Assembly (NCBI RefSeq): GCF_002797715.1
Contig: NZ_PGFF01000001.1
Span: 2,627,304 to 2,691,303 of the forward strand
Reading direction: 5' to 3'
Source of the DNA: Diaminobutyricimonas aerilata
GTDB taxonomy: Bacteria; Actinomycetota; Actinomycetes; Actinomycetales; Microbacteriaceae
Length of the DNA: 64,000 nt
Notes under the pieces: generated by a model
What the model saw: the letters and a program-made list of their open reading frames with translations, nothing else
The model's database searches: none
What the model was told of the DNA's origin: nothing
Shown: in pieces, positions 16,963 to 25,740 of the stretch
How the letters are laid out: every line of letters begins with the position of its first letter
Numbering within the stretch: position 1 is the stretch's first letter
Program-made: the position numbers and the translations under genes

Positions 16963-17778
16963 GTGGACGACGAGCAGAACCGGCTGGGCAGCTACCTGCG
17001 CGCCCGCCGCGGGCTCGTCACCCCGGAGCGCGCGGGCATCCCCGCGGGACCGAACCGGCGCGTGCCGGGACTCCGCCGCGAAGAGGTCGCGATGCTCGCC
17101 GGCATCAGCGCCGACTACTACCTGCGCCTGGAGCGCGGGCGCGACTCCAACCCCTCGCCGCAGGTGATCGCCGCGCTCGCGCGGGTACTGCAGCTCGACG
17201 AGGTCGAGCACGAGTATCTGCTGCGCCTCGCGACACCGGCCCCGCGCATCCGCCCACGACGCCGAGCGGAACGCGTGCCGCCGCGACTGCACCACCTGCT
17301 CGCCGCGCTCGAGGTGCCGGCGTTCATCGAGGGTCGCGCCTTCGACGTGCTCGCCTCGAATCCGCTCGCCGTCGCGCTCTCCCCGCGGCTGCAGCCGGGC
17401 CACAACCGGCTGCGCTCGCTGCTGCTCGACCCGGAGGAGCGGGAGTTCCAGTCGGATTGGGAGGCCGCCACCGAGGGGTTCGTCGGCGCGTTCCGTCGAT
17501 CCATCGAGGGCGGGGCGGACGACGCGCGCGTCGTCGAACTCGTCGGTGAGCTGTCGCTCGCGAGCGCCCGGTTCCGCACCCTGTGGGCGCGGCAGGACGT
17601 GCGCCCGCTCACCGGCGGCACCACGACCGTGCACCACCCGGTCGTCGGAGAACTGCGGCTGCACCGCGACAAACTCCCGGCCGACGACGTCGTGCTCGTC
17701 GTCTACTACGCGGATGCGCACAGCGAGAGCGCGGAGAAGCTGCGCGTGCTCGACTCGCTCGCCGCTCAGTCGGCCTGA
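16963..17778 (+). CDS. XRE-family regulator with MmyB-like ligand domain
   Basis: 271 residues. The helix-turn-helix (PGLRREEVAMLAGISADYYL, about residues 28-47) is the actinobacterial XRE type, followed by LERGRDSNPS. The C-terminal domain (about 100-265), with RPLTGGTTTVHHPVVGEL, matches the MmyB-like receptor domain that may bind fatty acids or similar ligands. No Shine-Dalgarno is seen; GTG 16963 is probably a leaderless start. Divergent from the SDR gene, which it probably controls. Its 3' end overlaps the convergent MarR gene by 13 bases. Confidence 0.9.
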   Translation: MDDEQNRLGSYLRARRGLVTPERAGIPAGPNRRVPGLRREEVAMLAGISADYYLRLERGRDSNPSPQVIAALARVLQLDEVEHEYLLRLATPAPRIRPRRRAERVPPRLHHLLAALEVPAFIEGRAFDVLASNPLAVALSPRLQPGHNRLRSLLLDPEEREFQSDWEAATEGFVGAFRRSIEGGADDARVVELVGELSLASARFRTLWARQDVRPLTGGTTTVHHPVVGELRLHRDKLPADDVVLVVYYADAHSESAEKLRVLDSLAAQSA

Positions 17779-18254
17779 GTCGCGGCGTCGGCGTCGCGCG
17801 CCGTCACCGCCGCGGCGATGCGCTCGAGCAGTCCGGGCAGCCGGTCGAGCACCTCCCGTTCCCGCTCGTCGAGGGCCTCGCGGATGGCCAGCGCGATCGT
17901 GCCCGCCCGCAACCGCCGCTCCTCCTCGATCGCGGCGACGCCCGCATCCGTCGCGGCGATGAGCAGGCCGCGCGCATCCGCGGGATCGGGTCGGCGTTCG
18001 ACGAGCCCCCCGGCCTCGAGTTCAGCGACGGCGCTGCTCATGCTCTGGTGCCGCACGCCCCGTCGGCGGGCGAGGGCGGCGATGCTGTGCTCGCCGTCGC
18101 GCACGAGGAACCCGAGCGTCTCGATCTGCCCTTGCGGCAGCGGATGCGGGGCGGCCCGCACCGCACGCACGGCGACCCCGACGGCGTTGCGGAGACGCTC
18201 GGCGCGCTCGAGTTCCTCGGGCGTCAGGGTCGAGATCGAATCGAAGGAGTTCAT
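17766..18254 (-). CDS. MarR-family regulator
   Basis: 162 residues. The winged helix reads SIAALARRRGVRHQSMSSAVAELEAGGLVERR near residues 58-88, followed by the wing DPADARG. Long N- and C-terminal helices form the dimer interface. It is divergent from the metallo-hydrolase at 18336. The 80-base gap is AT-richer than its surroundings and carries TACAG/CTGTA half-sites, so autorepression and control of the hydrolase are likely. Confidence 0.9.
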   Translation of the reverse strand: MNSFDSISTLTPEELERAERLRNAVGVAVRAVRAAPHPLPQGQIETLGFLVRDGEHSIAALARRRGVRHQSMSSAVAELEAGGLVERRPDPADARGLLIAATDAGVAAIEEERRLRAGTIALAIREALDEREREVLDRLPGLLERIAAAVTARDADAATQAD

Positions 18255-18261
18255 GTTCCGA

Positions 18262-18300
18262 ATATACAGTCCACCTGTGTACTATGCAGTTTGCCTGTAC
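18262..18300. promoter_or_regulatory. Divergent MarR/hydrolase promoter region with TACAG half-sites
   Basis: Contains TACAGTCCACCTGTGTA (inexact inverted repeat) and a following CCTGTACAA. AT-rich against flanking GC; the probable MarR binding region. No exact consensus can be claimed. Confidence 0.45.
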
Positions 18301-18335
18301 AACTCGGCGCAACGCCGGATCGATCGGAGACGACC

Positions 18336-18974
18336 ATGCAACTCACCAAACACACCCACGCGACCATCACCCTCGAGAAGAACGGCCGTACTCTGCTGAT
18401 CGATCCGGGCGCCTACACGCCCGACGCGCGCGAGCTCATCGGCACGGCGGATGCGGTGCTCGTCACGCACGAGCATCCGGATCACCTCGACGTCGACGCC
18501 GTGCGCGACGGACTCACGTCCCGCCTCGAGCTCGAGGTGTTCGCACCGGCGTCCGTGACCGCGACGCTCGACGGGTTCGGCGATCGCGTGCACACTGTGA
18601 GCGCCGGAGACGCGTTCGAGACCGCCGGATTCCGCGTCGCGGTCTACGGCGACGCGCACGAGCTCATCCACTCCGACATCCCGAACATCGACAACGTCGG
18701 GTACCTCGTCGACGGCGCCGTGCTGCATCCGGGCGACGCCTATCTCGTTCCCGGCGTGCCGGTCGACACGCTCCTCGTGCCGACGAGCGGACCGTGGACC
18801 CGCACCGGCGCCGCGATCGACTTCGTGCGGGCGGTCGCGCCGCGACGTACCGTCCAGATCCACGACCTGATGCTGAGCCCGGTCGGCACCGCGTCGGCGG
18901 AGATGTTCCTCGGCGAAGCGCTCACCGGCGTGCCGCTCACGACGCTCGCGGTGGGCGAGTCCGTGCAGGTGTGA
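18336..18974 (+). CDS. MBL-fold metal-dependent hydrolase (UPF0173/UlaG-like)
   Basis: 212 residues. The metallo-beta-lactamase signature is VTHEHPDHLD near residues 45-54, with further metal ligands in LHPGDAY near 130 and a late histidine in QIHDLML near 178. The family includes L-ascorbate-6-phosphate lactonases and many uncharacterised hydrolases. GGAGACGACC precedes the ATG. It is divergent from the MarR gene, its likely regulator. Its last 38 bases overlap the convergent isomerase gene. Confidence 0.9.
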   Translation: MQLTKHTHATITLEKNGRTLLIDPGAYTPDARELIGTADAVLVTHEHPDHLDVDAVRDGLTSRLELEVFAPASVTATLDGFGDRVHTVSAGDAFETAGFRVAVYGDAHELIHSDIPNIDNVGYLVDGAVLHPGDAYLVPGVPVDTLLVPTSGPWTRTGAAIDFVRAVAPRRTVQIHDLMLSPVGTASAEMFLGEALTGVPLTTLAVGESVQV

Positions 18975-19899
18975 CACCCGGTTCGGGCGCATCCCACCCG
19001 GCGGAGAACATGCCCCGGACGAGCTCGACCGCCGCGCGGGTGTGCTCCCACGGGTCCCCGTCCTCACCTTCGTACTCGATCGTGATGGGGCCGCGGTAGC
19101 CGGAGTCGCGCACGATGGTGAGCGCCGCCGTCACATCGAACGGCGACCCCGCGGTGGCGGTGAGCGGCCCGAACGACTTGGCGTGCACGAGCTCCGCATG
19201 CGGAGCCAACTCGCGCACCGCGTCGTAGAGCGGGGCGAAGTCGACGGTGGACGCGTCCACCTGCTGTCCCGCGAACGCGGCCTGACTGAGTCCGACCATC
19301 GGCTCCAGGTTGCCCAGGTCGAGGAGCAGACCGAGTCGGTCGGTGCCCACCGCCTCGAGAAGGTCGAGCAGATAGGCCGGGCTCGAGCTGATTCCGCCGT
19401 GGTTCTCGACGAGCAGGCGCATCCCCTGCGACGCCGCCTGGTCGCCGAGCTCCCGCAGTGTAGCCACCAGCACGGTCTCGTCGCGCGAGGTCCCCGCGAT
19501 CGGCGACCCCGCGTTGACCCGCACGAAACCCGCCCCGAGCGTGGCTGCGATCTCGAACCAGCGGAGCGTCGCCTGCACGTCCGCTCGTCGACGCGAGTCG
19601 TCGGGGTCGGCGAGATCGCCGACATCGATCGGTACGGTCAGCAGCTCGACTCCGGCCGAAGCCAACGCGTCGGCCATCCGCTGCACGTGCTCGTCATCGG
19701 GATCGGTCCACTGGATCTGGCAGATCTCGACCGCCTCGACGGCGAAGGCGTCGCGCGCACGACCAGGTAGTTCGTCGAGCGGCCACACGGCCGGATACGG
19801 CACGACGAACTCGGCGGTGCTTCCGTCCGGTTGCCGGTAGTCCAGCCGAAGGGGTCCGAGCTCACTGCGGAGGCTGAAGCTCGAGACGGCGATCGTCAT
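18937..19899 (-). CDS. Sugar phosphate isomerase/epimerase-like TIM barrel
   Basis: 320 residues of the xylose-isomerase-like AP-endonuclease-2 fold. Conserved metal-ligand segments are visible: LLVENHGG near 160, LGLLLDLGN near 190, a histidine in ELVHAKSFG near 235, and TIEYEGEDGDPWEH near the end. It would interconvert a sugar or inositol derivative. Its ATGA start overlaps the stop of the GH2 gene by four bases, so it is co-translated with the glycosidase and likely acts on the released sugar. Confidence 0.87.
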   Translation of the reverse strand: MTIAVSSFSLRSELGPLRLDYRQPDGSTAEFVVPYPAVWPLDELPGRARDAFAVEAVEICQIQWTDPDDEHVQRMADALASAGVELLTVPIDVGDLADPDDSRRRADVQATLRWFEIAATLGAGFVRVNAGSPIAGTSRDETVLVATLRELGDQAASQGMRLLVENHGGISSSPAYLLDLLEAVGTDRLGLLLDLGNLEPMVGLSQAAFAGQQVDASTVDFAPLYDAVRELAPHAELVHAKSFGPLTATAGSPFDVTAALTIVRDSGYRGPITIEYEGEDGDPWEHTRAAVELVRGMFSAGWDAPEPGVTPARTRPPRAS

Positions 19900-22508
19900 C
19901 GTTGACCGGCGTACACGTCGACGACGAGTCGCTCGAGGTCGAATCCGTCGGGGAGACCGCTCACCTGCACCACCCGCGCCTCGCCATCGCGCAGGTCGAA
20001 GTAGTTGTCGCTGAGGCGGACGCCGGGCGCAGGCGAGAGCACCCGGACGAGGTAGGCGTACCCGTGCGCCGTGATCGACACCGTCGCCGCGCCCGGCCCA
20101 TCAGGCTCGGCCCGGGTCTCCAGCGTCACGTTGCCGAAGTGGGTGTCCTTCACCTCGGAGAAGAACAGCCGGTTCGGCGGGAAGGCGTCGTCGGGACTCG
20201 ACACCCAGGCAAGCCTGTCCGGACCGCGCTCGTAACTACCGGGCTGGGCGCGCCACGCGACCCGCGATGCGCCGGCGGGAAGGTGCTCCTCCACGGACTC
20301 GACGCGGTCGGCGGCACCTTCGAACCTTGCGAGGGTGACGACGGCACGCACGATGCGCGAGTGCCTGCCGCTGTTCGACAGCCACAGCTCAAGCGCGCCG
20401 TCGTCGGACTCTCGGAAGCTCGCGAGCACGGGCGAGTAGGCGCGCTTGGCGAAGTAATAGCCCGCTTTCGGCACCAGGTCGTAGTCGATCACCGACCAGC
20501 TGAACCCCGGCCAGACGTCGTTGAACTGCCACACCAGGGTGCCGCTGCAGTGCGGGAAGCGGCGTCGGTAGTGCTCGATGCCGAACTTCAGCCCCTCGCC
20601 CTGCGACACCATGGTGAAGTCGACGTACTCGCCGATCGTCTCCGGAAGGCCGGTGACGATCTCGAGCACCGGGTCGTGCTTGTCCTTGGGGTTGTCCTTA
20701 TTGTGGTGGTCGAACGACTCGCTGTGCACAGTCAGGTCGTCCGGGCGGATCCACCGCTGCAGCGTGCTCAGTTCCGGCGCGGCGTGGATGCCGAACTCGC
20801 TGATGAACTTGCCCTTGTCGAGCGCGTACCGTCGGTAGTGCCGCGACTCACCCACGGACTCGAACGGCCCGCCGCCGGCGCCGAAGTCGAAGCCGTGCCA
20901 CACCTCCCACGCGTGACGGTCTCCGTCGAGCACACCGTTGACGGCCATGAAACCCTCTTCCGGGGCTTCACCCCACGGGCTTCCGGGCCAATAGGGCGTG
21001 CCCCCGTCGAACCGCTCGACCGCATCGGGGAGGATGCGGTAAAAGAAGTCGTAACCCCAGTCTCCCGGCTCGTAGTTCTGCCAGGCGAAGCCGTGGATGA
21101 GCTGCACCTCGTTGTTCCCGCTCCAGAGCGCCATGGACGCGCGATTGCGCAGCCTTTTCACCTGATACTCGGCCTCGGCAGCAACTTCGCGCTGCAGCGT
21201 CGGGTCCTCGCTGGGGTAGTCGATGCAGGCGAACATGAAGTCGTGCCAGACGAGCACCCCGGCCTCGTCAGTGGCGGCGTAGAACGCGTCCTGTTCGTAG
21301 ATGCCGCCACCCCAGATGCGCAGCATGTTCATGCCGCCGTCCCGAGCCAGTCCGACGAGGTCGCGGTGACGCTCCGGGCTCACCGAGCCGACGAACATGC
21401 TCGCGGGCAGCCACGCCGCGCCACGCGCGAAGAGGGGCACGCCGTTGAGCACGAAGCGGAACTGCCGACCCCCCTCCTCGAAGTCGGCCGGCTGCTCGAT
21501 CTTCACCGTGCGGAGCCCGACACGGTCCGTGACGCGGTCCAGTTCGATGTCGTCGGCGCTGAGCACCACAGCCACGTCGTAGAGCGCGGGGTCGCCGAGG
21601 TCGTGCGTCCACCACAGCCGTGCGTCGTCGACCTCGACCCTGGCGCGAGCCTCGCTCTCCCCGGCCGGAATCACGAGCGGCACGCGCTTCGCACGACCGT
21701 CGGGCGCCGTGAGGGTCACCTCCGCACGCAGCGGTCCCTCCCCGGCGAACCGGTCCACCTCGACGAGCACGCTCAGTGCGGCCCGCGCGCCGTCGACGTC
21801 CACGTGGTCCGTGCGCACGTGGTGCCCGGAGATCACGGCCCGCTTCTCCCTCACGAGCTCCACCGCGCGCCAGATGCCGATCGACGGCACACGCGGGCCG
21901 AAGTCCCAGCCCCACGAGAAGGTCGCCTTGCGCCGGAGTGTCGACAGCGGGAGGTTCTCCGACATCATCCCCTCGCCTTCGGCGGGCGCGTCATCCGGCC
22001 CCGGCTCCGGCGCGAGCTGGCTGAACGCGTCACCGAGCCGGCGACCCATCTCCGTGACGCTCTCGGGCACCTCGAGTCCGGCCAGCGGCGGGGAGAAGCG
22101 CAGAGCCAGCTCGTTGTCGGCGAGCGCCCGGCTCGTCACATCGAAGACGGCGGGGCGGAACATGTTCTCGTGCGAGCCCAGCTTCTCGCCGTTGAGCCAA
22201 ACGTCGACGACCGTGTCGAGACCGTGGAACACCAGCCTCAACCGCTCGTCGTCGGCGAGGTCGACGGGGGCGGCGAACCGTCCGCGGTACCACCAGTCCC
22301 GCTCCTCGACCCAGCGGATCTCGGTCTCGTTCCGGTCGCGGTAGGGGTGCGGGATGCGCTCGGCGGCAAGCAGGGATTCGTGCACGCCGCCGGGCACGAT
22401 CGCCGGGATCCAATCGTGGGCGGCGTCGAGGGCGACGCGCGGGTCGGCGATGCCGGGCTCGGTCGCGGCGATGGCGAACTCGTGTATGGGCGTGCGGGTG
22501 CTGGTCAC
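19896..22508 (-). CDS. Glycoside hydrolase family 2, beta-mannosidase type
   Basis: 870 residues with the GH2 layout: N-terminal jelly roll (about 15-200, including WYRGRF), Ig-like domain, TIM barrel (about 330-640) and C-terminal beta domains. The acid/base glutamate is in LWSGNNEVQ near residue 465 and the nucleophile glutamate in ISEFGIHAAPE near 569. The motif GNNE and the overall length fit beta-mannosidases better than beta-galactosidases. No signal peptide is seen, so it should act in the cytoplasm on short imported manno-oligosaccharides. It lies between an MFS carrier and a TIM-barrel isomerase in one operon. Confidence 0.92.
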   Translation of the reverse strand: MTSTRTPIHEFAIAATEPGIADPRVALDAAHDWIPAIVPGGVHESLLAAERIPHPYRDRNETEIRWVEERDWWYRGRFAAPVDLADDERLRLVFHGLDTVVDVWLNGEKLGSHENMFRPAVFDVTSRALADNELALRFSPPLAGLEVPESVTEMGRRLGDAFSQLAPEPGPDDAPAEGEGMMSENLPLSTLRRKATFSWGWDFGPRVPSIGIWRAVELVREKRAVISGHHVRTDHVDVDGARAALSVLVEVDRFAGEGPLRAEVTLTAPDGRAKRVPLVIPAGESEARARVEVDDARLWWTHDLGDPALYDVAVVLSADDIELDRVTDRVGLRTVKIEQPADFEEGGRQFRFVLNGVPLFARGAAWLPASMFVGSVSPERHRDLVGLARDGGMNMLRIWGGGIYEQDAFYAATDEAGVLVWHDFMFACIDYPSEDPTLQREVAAEAEYQVKRLRNRASMALWSGNNEVQLIHGFAWQNYEPGDWGYDFFYRILPDAVERFDGGTPYWPGSPWGEAPEEGFMAVNGVLDGDRHAWEVWHGFDFGAGGGPFESVGESRHYRRYALDKGKFISEFGIHAAPELSTLQRWIRPDDLTVHSESFDHHNKDNPKDKHDPVLEIVTGLPETIGEYVDFTMVSQGEGLKFGIEHYRRRFPHCSGTLVWQFNDVWPGFSWSVIDYDLVPKAGYYFAKRAYSPVLASFRESDDGALELWLSNSGRHSRIVRAVVTLARFEGAADRVESVEEHLPAGASRVAWRAQPGSYERGPDRLAWVSSPDDAFPPNRLFFSEVKDTHFGNVTLETRAEPDGPGAATVSITAHGYAYLVRVLSPAPGVRLSDNYFDLRDGEARVVQVSGLPDGFDLERLVVDVYAGQR

Positions 22509-22551
22509 GACGGTGCTTCCTTGTCGGGTCGAGTGGGTCGGTGGTGTTCGG

Positions 22552-23865
22552 TCAGGAGCGCGTGAGGGGAGCCACGCCGGGGGCGCCGTGCTCCTGCCCG
22601 ATCTCGGGCACGCGCAACACGGCCACGGCCCCGAGCACGCCGAGAACCGCGAGGAAGCCGAAGAAGAGTGTGTAGCCGCCCAGCATCAGCAGCACCGGTG
22701 CGAGGAAGGGCACGACCGACTGCGGCAGCGAGTTGGCGATGTTGATGATCGCGAGGTCTTTGCCCGCATCCTTGCTGCTCGGGAGCACGCGAACGCACAT
22801 CGCCAGGTCGATCGCGAAGAACGCGCCGGTGGCGAGACCGATGATGGCGGTGGCGACGTAGACGACGGTGACAGAGGGCGCGAACGCCATCAGCAGGAGG
22901 CCCGTGGCGCCGAGCAGTCCCGCGCCGACCACGAACGGCTTCTGCCGCTTGACGAGGTCGGAGAGGTAGCCGGCGACGACGCTCGAGACGGCGAGGAGGG
23001 CGACGGAGAGCAGCGAAAGACCCAGCACGATGGCGCCGACATCCGCGGTGCTGATGCCGAATCGCTGGATGAGGAAGAACGCGTTGTACGTGCCGCTCGC
23101 GAAGACGCAGGTGATGAGGAAGCGCACGAGCCAGGCCCAGCCGAAGGCGGGGTGTCGACGCGGGTTGATCCAGAAGGTCTGCGCGATCGCCCGCAGGTCC
23201 AGCCGCCTCGCCGCCCGGTCGATGTGCTGGCGCGGGTCGCGCACGAGCAGCACCGCGATCACGCCCGCGACGGCCGCGACGGCAGCGATTACGTGCCACT
23301 GAGTCGGGGAACCGGCCTGCACGCTGTTCGCGATGCCGATGCCGAGGAGCGGGCCGATCGCGATCGTGAGGCCGAGCAGACCCGAGACGCCGCCACGTCG
23401 CAGCGGTGGCACCTGGTCTGGCACGAGCGCGGTGGTCGCTGCGGACTGGAAGTTGAACAGCGCCTGGATCACGCACCAGAGCACGACGACCTGCCACACT
23501 TCCGTGGTGAAGCTGATCGCCACCAGCGCCACGGCGCCGGCGAGCGCGCCGAACAGGATCCACGTGCGTCGCCGACCGAACCGCGCGGTCGTGAGGTCGC
23601 TGATGCGGCCGCCGATCGGGTTGAACAGTAGCGCGCACAGCGCGCCGAACCCGGTGACGACGCCGAATGCGGAGGTCGCGTCGCTGCCGTCGAGCAAATC
23701 CGTGAGGTGCAGTGTGAGGAGGAGCTGGAGCGGGGTCAGCAGCGCGATGTAGTTGCCGATCTGGGACACCATGAGCGCCGGCACGAGGCGACCCATGCGC
23801 GTTCGCGGTTTAGTCGACCAATCCTCTTCGATCGGCGCGATGGTCTGGGGGATGTCGGCGGTCAC
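22552..23865 (-). CDS. MFS sugar transporter
   Basis: About 437 residues with 12 predicted TM helices. The loop 2-3 signature GGRISDLTTARFGRRR (near residue 80) is typical of the major facilitator superfamily and the glycoside-type carriers. It is the first gene of the operon feeding the GH2 enzyme, so it probably imports a beta-mannoside. Two GTG starts are possible: 23865 lies eight bases after AAGGAG and is preferred; 23874 would leave no spacing. Confidence 0.88.
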   Translation of the reverse strand: MTADIPQTIAPIEEDWSTKPRTRMGRLVPALMVSQIGNYIALLTPLQLLLTLHLTDLLDGSDATSAFGVVTGFGALCALLFNPIGGRISDLTTARFGRRRTWILFGALAGAVALVAISFTTEVWQVVVLWCVIQALFNFQSAATTALVPDQVPPLRRGGVSGLLGLTIAIGPLLGIGIANSVQAGSPTQWHVIAAVAAVAGVIAVLLVRDPRQHIDRAARRLDLRAIAQTFWINPRRHPAFGWAWLVRFLITCVFASGTYNAFFLIQRFGISTADVGAIVLGLSLLSVALLAVSSVVAGYLSDLVKRQKPFVVGAGLLGATGLLLMAFAPSVTVVYVATAIIGLATGAFFAIDLAMCVRVLPSSKDAGKDLAIINIANSLPQSVVPFLAPVLLMLGGYTLFFGFLAVLGVLGAVAVLRVPEIGQEHGAPGVAPLTRS

Positions 23866-23900
23866 GGGCGGCACTCCTTCGTGCGGTGATGATGGTGATG

Positions 23901-23938
23901 TGGAAGCTACTCCTAAATGGAAGTGACTACCAAATCAA
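23901..23938. promoter_or_regulatory. MFS operon promoter and direct-repeat regulator site
   Basis: On the minus strand, TTGATT (23938-23933), 17 bases, then TAGGAG (23915-23910). Overlapping it are two direct repeats, TGGAAGCTAC (23901-23910) and TGGAAGTGACTAC (23918-23930) on the plus strand. These are the likely binding sites of the divergent TetR protein. Confidence 0.55.
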
Positions 23939-23958
23939 CGTTGTTCCCACGATCGGTC

Positions 23959-23964
23959 TACTCT
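23959..23964 (+). promoter_or_regulatory. Leaderless -10 box (TACTCT)
   Basis: TANNNT hexamer 12 bases before the ATG of the TetR gene at 23971, with no Shine-Dalgarno between. Confidence 0.55.
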
Positions 23965-23970
23965 CGACCT

Positions 23971-24567
23971 ATGGGACTGCGGACGATCAAGGCACAGCGC
24001 ACGCGCGAGGCGATCATCGACATCGCCATCGATCTGTTCGAGAACCAGGGCTACGACCAGACGACGATGGAGCAGATCGCCGAAGGGGCTGAGGTCGGCA
24101 TCTCGACCCTGTACCGCTACTTCCCGAGCAAAGAGCTCATCGTTCTCGCTCCGATCATGGCCGGCATCGGCGGCCTCGCCGCCGCCCTGCACGCGCGTCC
24201 CCAACGGGAGGACCTCGCCATCGCCCTCGGACACGCGTTGCACGAGGTACTGGACCAGGATGAGTCTTCGGAGCAGCGGTTGCTGGTGCTCCGGGCGATC
24301 CTCGACCGGTCGACGGGTCCTCGGGCACGACTGTGGGACTTGTGGCATCAGGAGCGCAGCCTGCTCGAGGAGGCAATCGCGGCGCGGACGGGCGCCGAGG
24401 TGAGCGAGCCATGGGTCGCCATCACGGCACACACCACCATGACGGTGCTGCAGATGGCACTCGACCAGTGGCGGTCCGAAGTGCCGAGAAGGCATCCCGC
24501 CGAGATCGCCGACGAGCTCATCCGCGTCTACCAGTCAGGCTCGATCGTGATCCCCCGTCTGCCTTGA
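23971..24567 (+). CDS. TetR-family regulator of the mannoside locus
   Basis: 198 residues. The helix-turn-helix reads TTMEQIAEGAEVGISTLYRYFPSKELI near residues 30-56. It faces the MFS-GH2-isomerase operon, with a promoter and direct repeats between them, so it most likely represses that operon until a sugar-derived ligand binds. ATG 23971 is chosen because the hexamer TACTCT sits 12 bases upstream, as in other leaderless genes here; a longer in-frame start at 23917 would cover the promoter region. Confidence 0.9.
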   Translation: MGLRTIKAQRTREAIIDIAIDLFENQGYDQTTMEQIAEGAEVGISTLYRYFPSKELIVLAPIMAGIGGLAAALHARPQREDLAIALGHALHEVLDQDESSEQRLLVLRAILDRSTGPRARLWDLWHQERSLLEEAIAARTGAEVSEPWVAITAHTTMTVLQMALDQWRSEVPRRHPAEIADELIRVYQSGSIVIPRLP

Positions 24568-24623
24568 TGCATGCCGGGCCCCGAGCGGCGCCTCGACCGG
24601 CCGGGCGATCCTTCCGCTCTCCA

Positions 24624-24653
24624 TTGACGTGTGGGCGCCGTGCCACCTATTTT
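24624..24653 (+). promoter_or_regulatory. Sigma-70-type promoter TTGACG-N18-TATTTT
   Basis: The -35 hexamer TTGACG (24624-24629) and -10 TATTTT (24648-24653) are 18 bases apart, upstream of the SnoaL-MarR gene pair. The expected transcript start falls inside the palindrome that follows. Confidence 0.6.
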
Positions 24654-24655
24654 GA

Positions 24656-24667
24656 GTGATAAATCAC
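24656..24667. promoter_or_regulatory. Palindromic operator GTGAT-AA-ATCAC
   Basis: Perfect 5-base arms directly downstream of the -10 box and covering the likely transcript start, an ideal repressor position. The MarR gene at 25074 in the same unit is the likely binder. Confidence 0.6.
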
Positions 24668-24690
24668 GCAATCGGTGACCAGGAGGATTC

Positions 24691-25044
24691 ATGGCTTCCC
24701 TCGACGCGCTCATGCGCGCCAATCTGCTCGAGGTGTTCGGCGAGCGCGATGCTGACAGGCGGCTCGACGCGATCCGCCGCACTTACACGGATGACGTGGT
24801 CTTCGCCGACGCGGAGGGTGGCGTGGAGGGTCACGACGCGCTGAACGCCAAAGCGCAGAGCATCCTCGACGGCGCGCCCGGCTTCGTGTTCCGTCCCGCC
24901 GGCGACGCCTACGAGATCCAGGACATGGGCTATCTCGCGTGGGAGTTCGGCCCCGAGGGCGCCGATCCCGTCGTGCGCGGCGCCGACATGGGCTTCGTGC
25001 GCGACGGCGCGCTCGCCAAGGTCTACACGGTCCTGTTCCACTGA
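24691..25044 (+). CDS. SnoaL-like (NTF2-fold) protein
   Basis: 117 residues of the SnoaL/nuclear transport factor 2 superfamily: an N-terminal helix with RRLDAIRRTYTDDVVFADAE, then strands forming a cone-shaped pocket (GFVFRPAGDAYEIQDMGYLAWEF). Members are isomerases, hydrolases or binding proteins for hydrophobic small molecules; the ligand is unknown. A strong AGGAGGATTC site precedes the ATG. It forms an operon with the MarR gene 29 bases downstream, under one promoter-operator. Confidence 0.85.
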   Translation: MASLDALMRANLLEVFGERDADRRLDAIRRTYTDDVVFADAEGGVEGHDALNAKAQSILDGAPGFVFRPAGDAYEIQDMGYLAWEFGPEGADPVVRGADMGFVRDGALAKVYTVLFH

Positions 25045-25073
25045 CCGGTGGGGCCCGGCGCCGGCGGAACGAC

Positions 25074-25586
25074 ATGAGCGACTACGACGTCTCGAGCGAG
25101 TCGCCCTACGCCTTCCTCGATGACCGCGAGGTCCGCGCCTGGTACGCCTACATGAAGGTGCACCTGCGGCTGCGTTACGAGATGAACCGGCAACTGCGCG
25201 CCGACCACGGCATCTCCCTCGCCGACTACGACGTGCTCGTCGCCCTCGTGAGCGACGAGCACGGCACCCTCACCGTCTCCGACCTCGCCACCCGCATCGG
25301 CGCAGAGCGCAGCCGCGTCTCGCACCACGTGCAGCGGATGGCCGGGCGCGACCTGCTCGAGATGCGACCGAGCAGCACCGATCGCCGGGCGACGGACGTG
25401 GTGCTGACAAATGCGGGACGCCGGCTGCTCGCGGACGTCTCGCCGAGTCACATCGCCTTCGTGCGGTCGGTGTTCCTCGATACCCTGACGCCCGGGCAGC
25501 TCGACCAGATGGCCGAGTCGTTCGAGGGCGTGTACGAGCGGCTCATCGCCAAGGGCACGCTGCCCCGCCCCGCCGACCACCCGTAG
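25074..25586 (+). CDS. MarR-family regulator
   Basis: 170 residues. The winged helix reads LTVSDLATRIGAERSRVSHHVQRMAGRDLLE near residues 65-95 with wing SSTDRRATDVV. The N-terminal helix YAYMKVHLRLRYEMNRQL is typical of MarR proteins that sense phenolic compounds. Start ATG 25074 behind GCGGAACG; the earlier in-frame start lies within the SnoaL gene. It probably binds the GTGATAAATCAC palindrome ahead of the operon. Confidence 0.9.
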   Translation: MSDYDVSSESPYAFLDDREVRAWYAYMKVHLRLRYEMNRQLRADHGISLADYDVLVALVSDEHGTLTVSDLATRIGAERSRVSHHVQRMAGRDLLEMRPSSTDRRATDVVLTNAGRRLLADVSPSHIAFVRSVFLDTLTPGQLDQMAESFEGVYERLIAKGTLPRPADHP

Positions 25587-25598
25587 CCGCGGTATCGC

Positions 25599-25735
25599 TG
25601 ATCGAGTAAACGCGGAAAGTCGCCGTAGCGAGATTCCGTGGGCGCTTCGACCGGCTCGCTTCGACGGGCTCGCTTCGACAGGCTCAGCGAGCGTGCCTGC
25701 CGAAGATCCCGTGCCCGGAGCCTGTCGAAGGGCAC
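25599..25735. repeat. Intergenic repeat cluster (GCTTCGACAGGCTCAGCGAGC family)
   Basis: Fills the 154-base gap after the MarR gene. Holds three degenerate copies of a CGCTTCGAC-GGCTC unit in tandem (25643-25688), an inverted copy GAGCCTGTCGAAGGGCAC (25719-25736) and a decayed TCGAGTA-type element (25602 on). The same unit forms the larger array at 48467-48730. Confidence 0.7.
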
Positions 25736-25740
25736 ACCTG

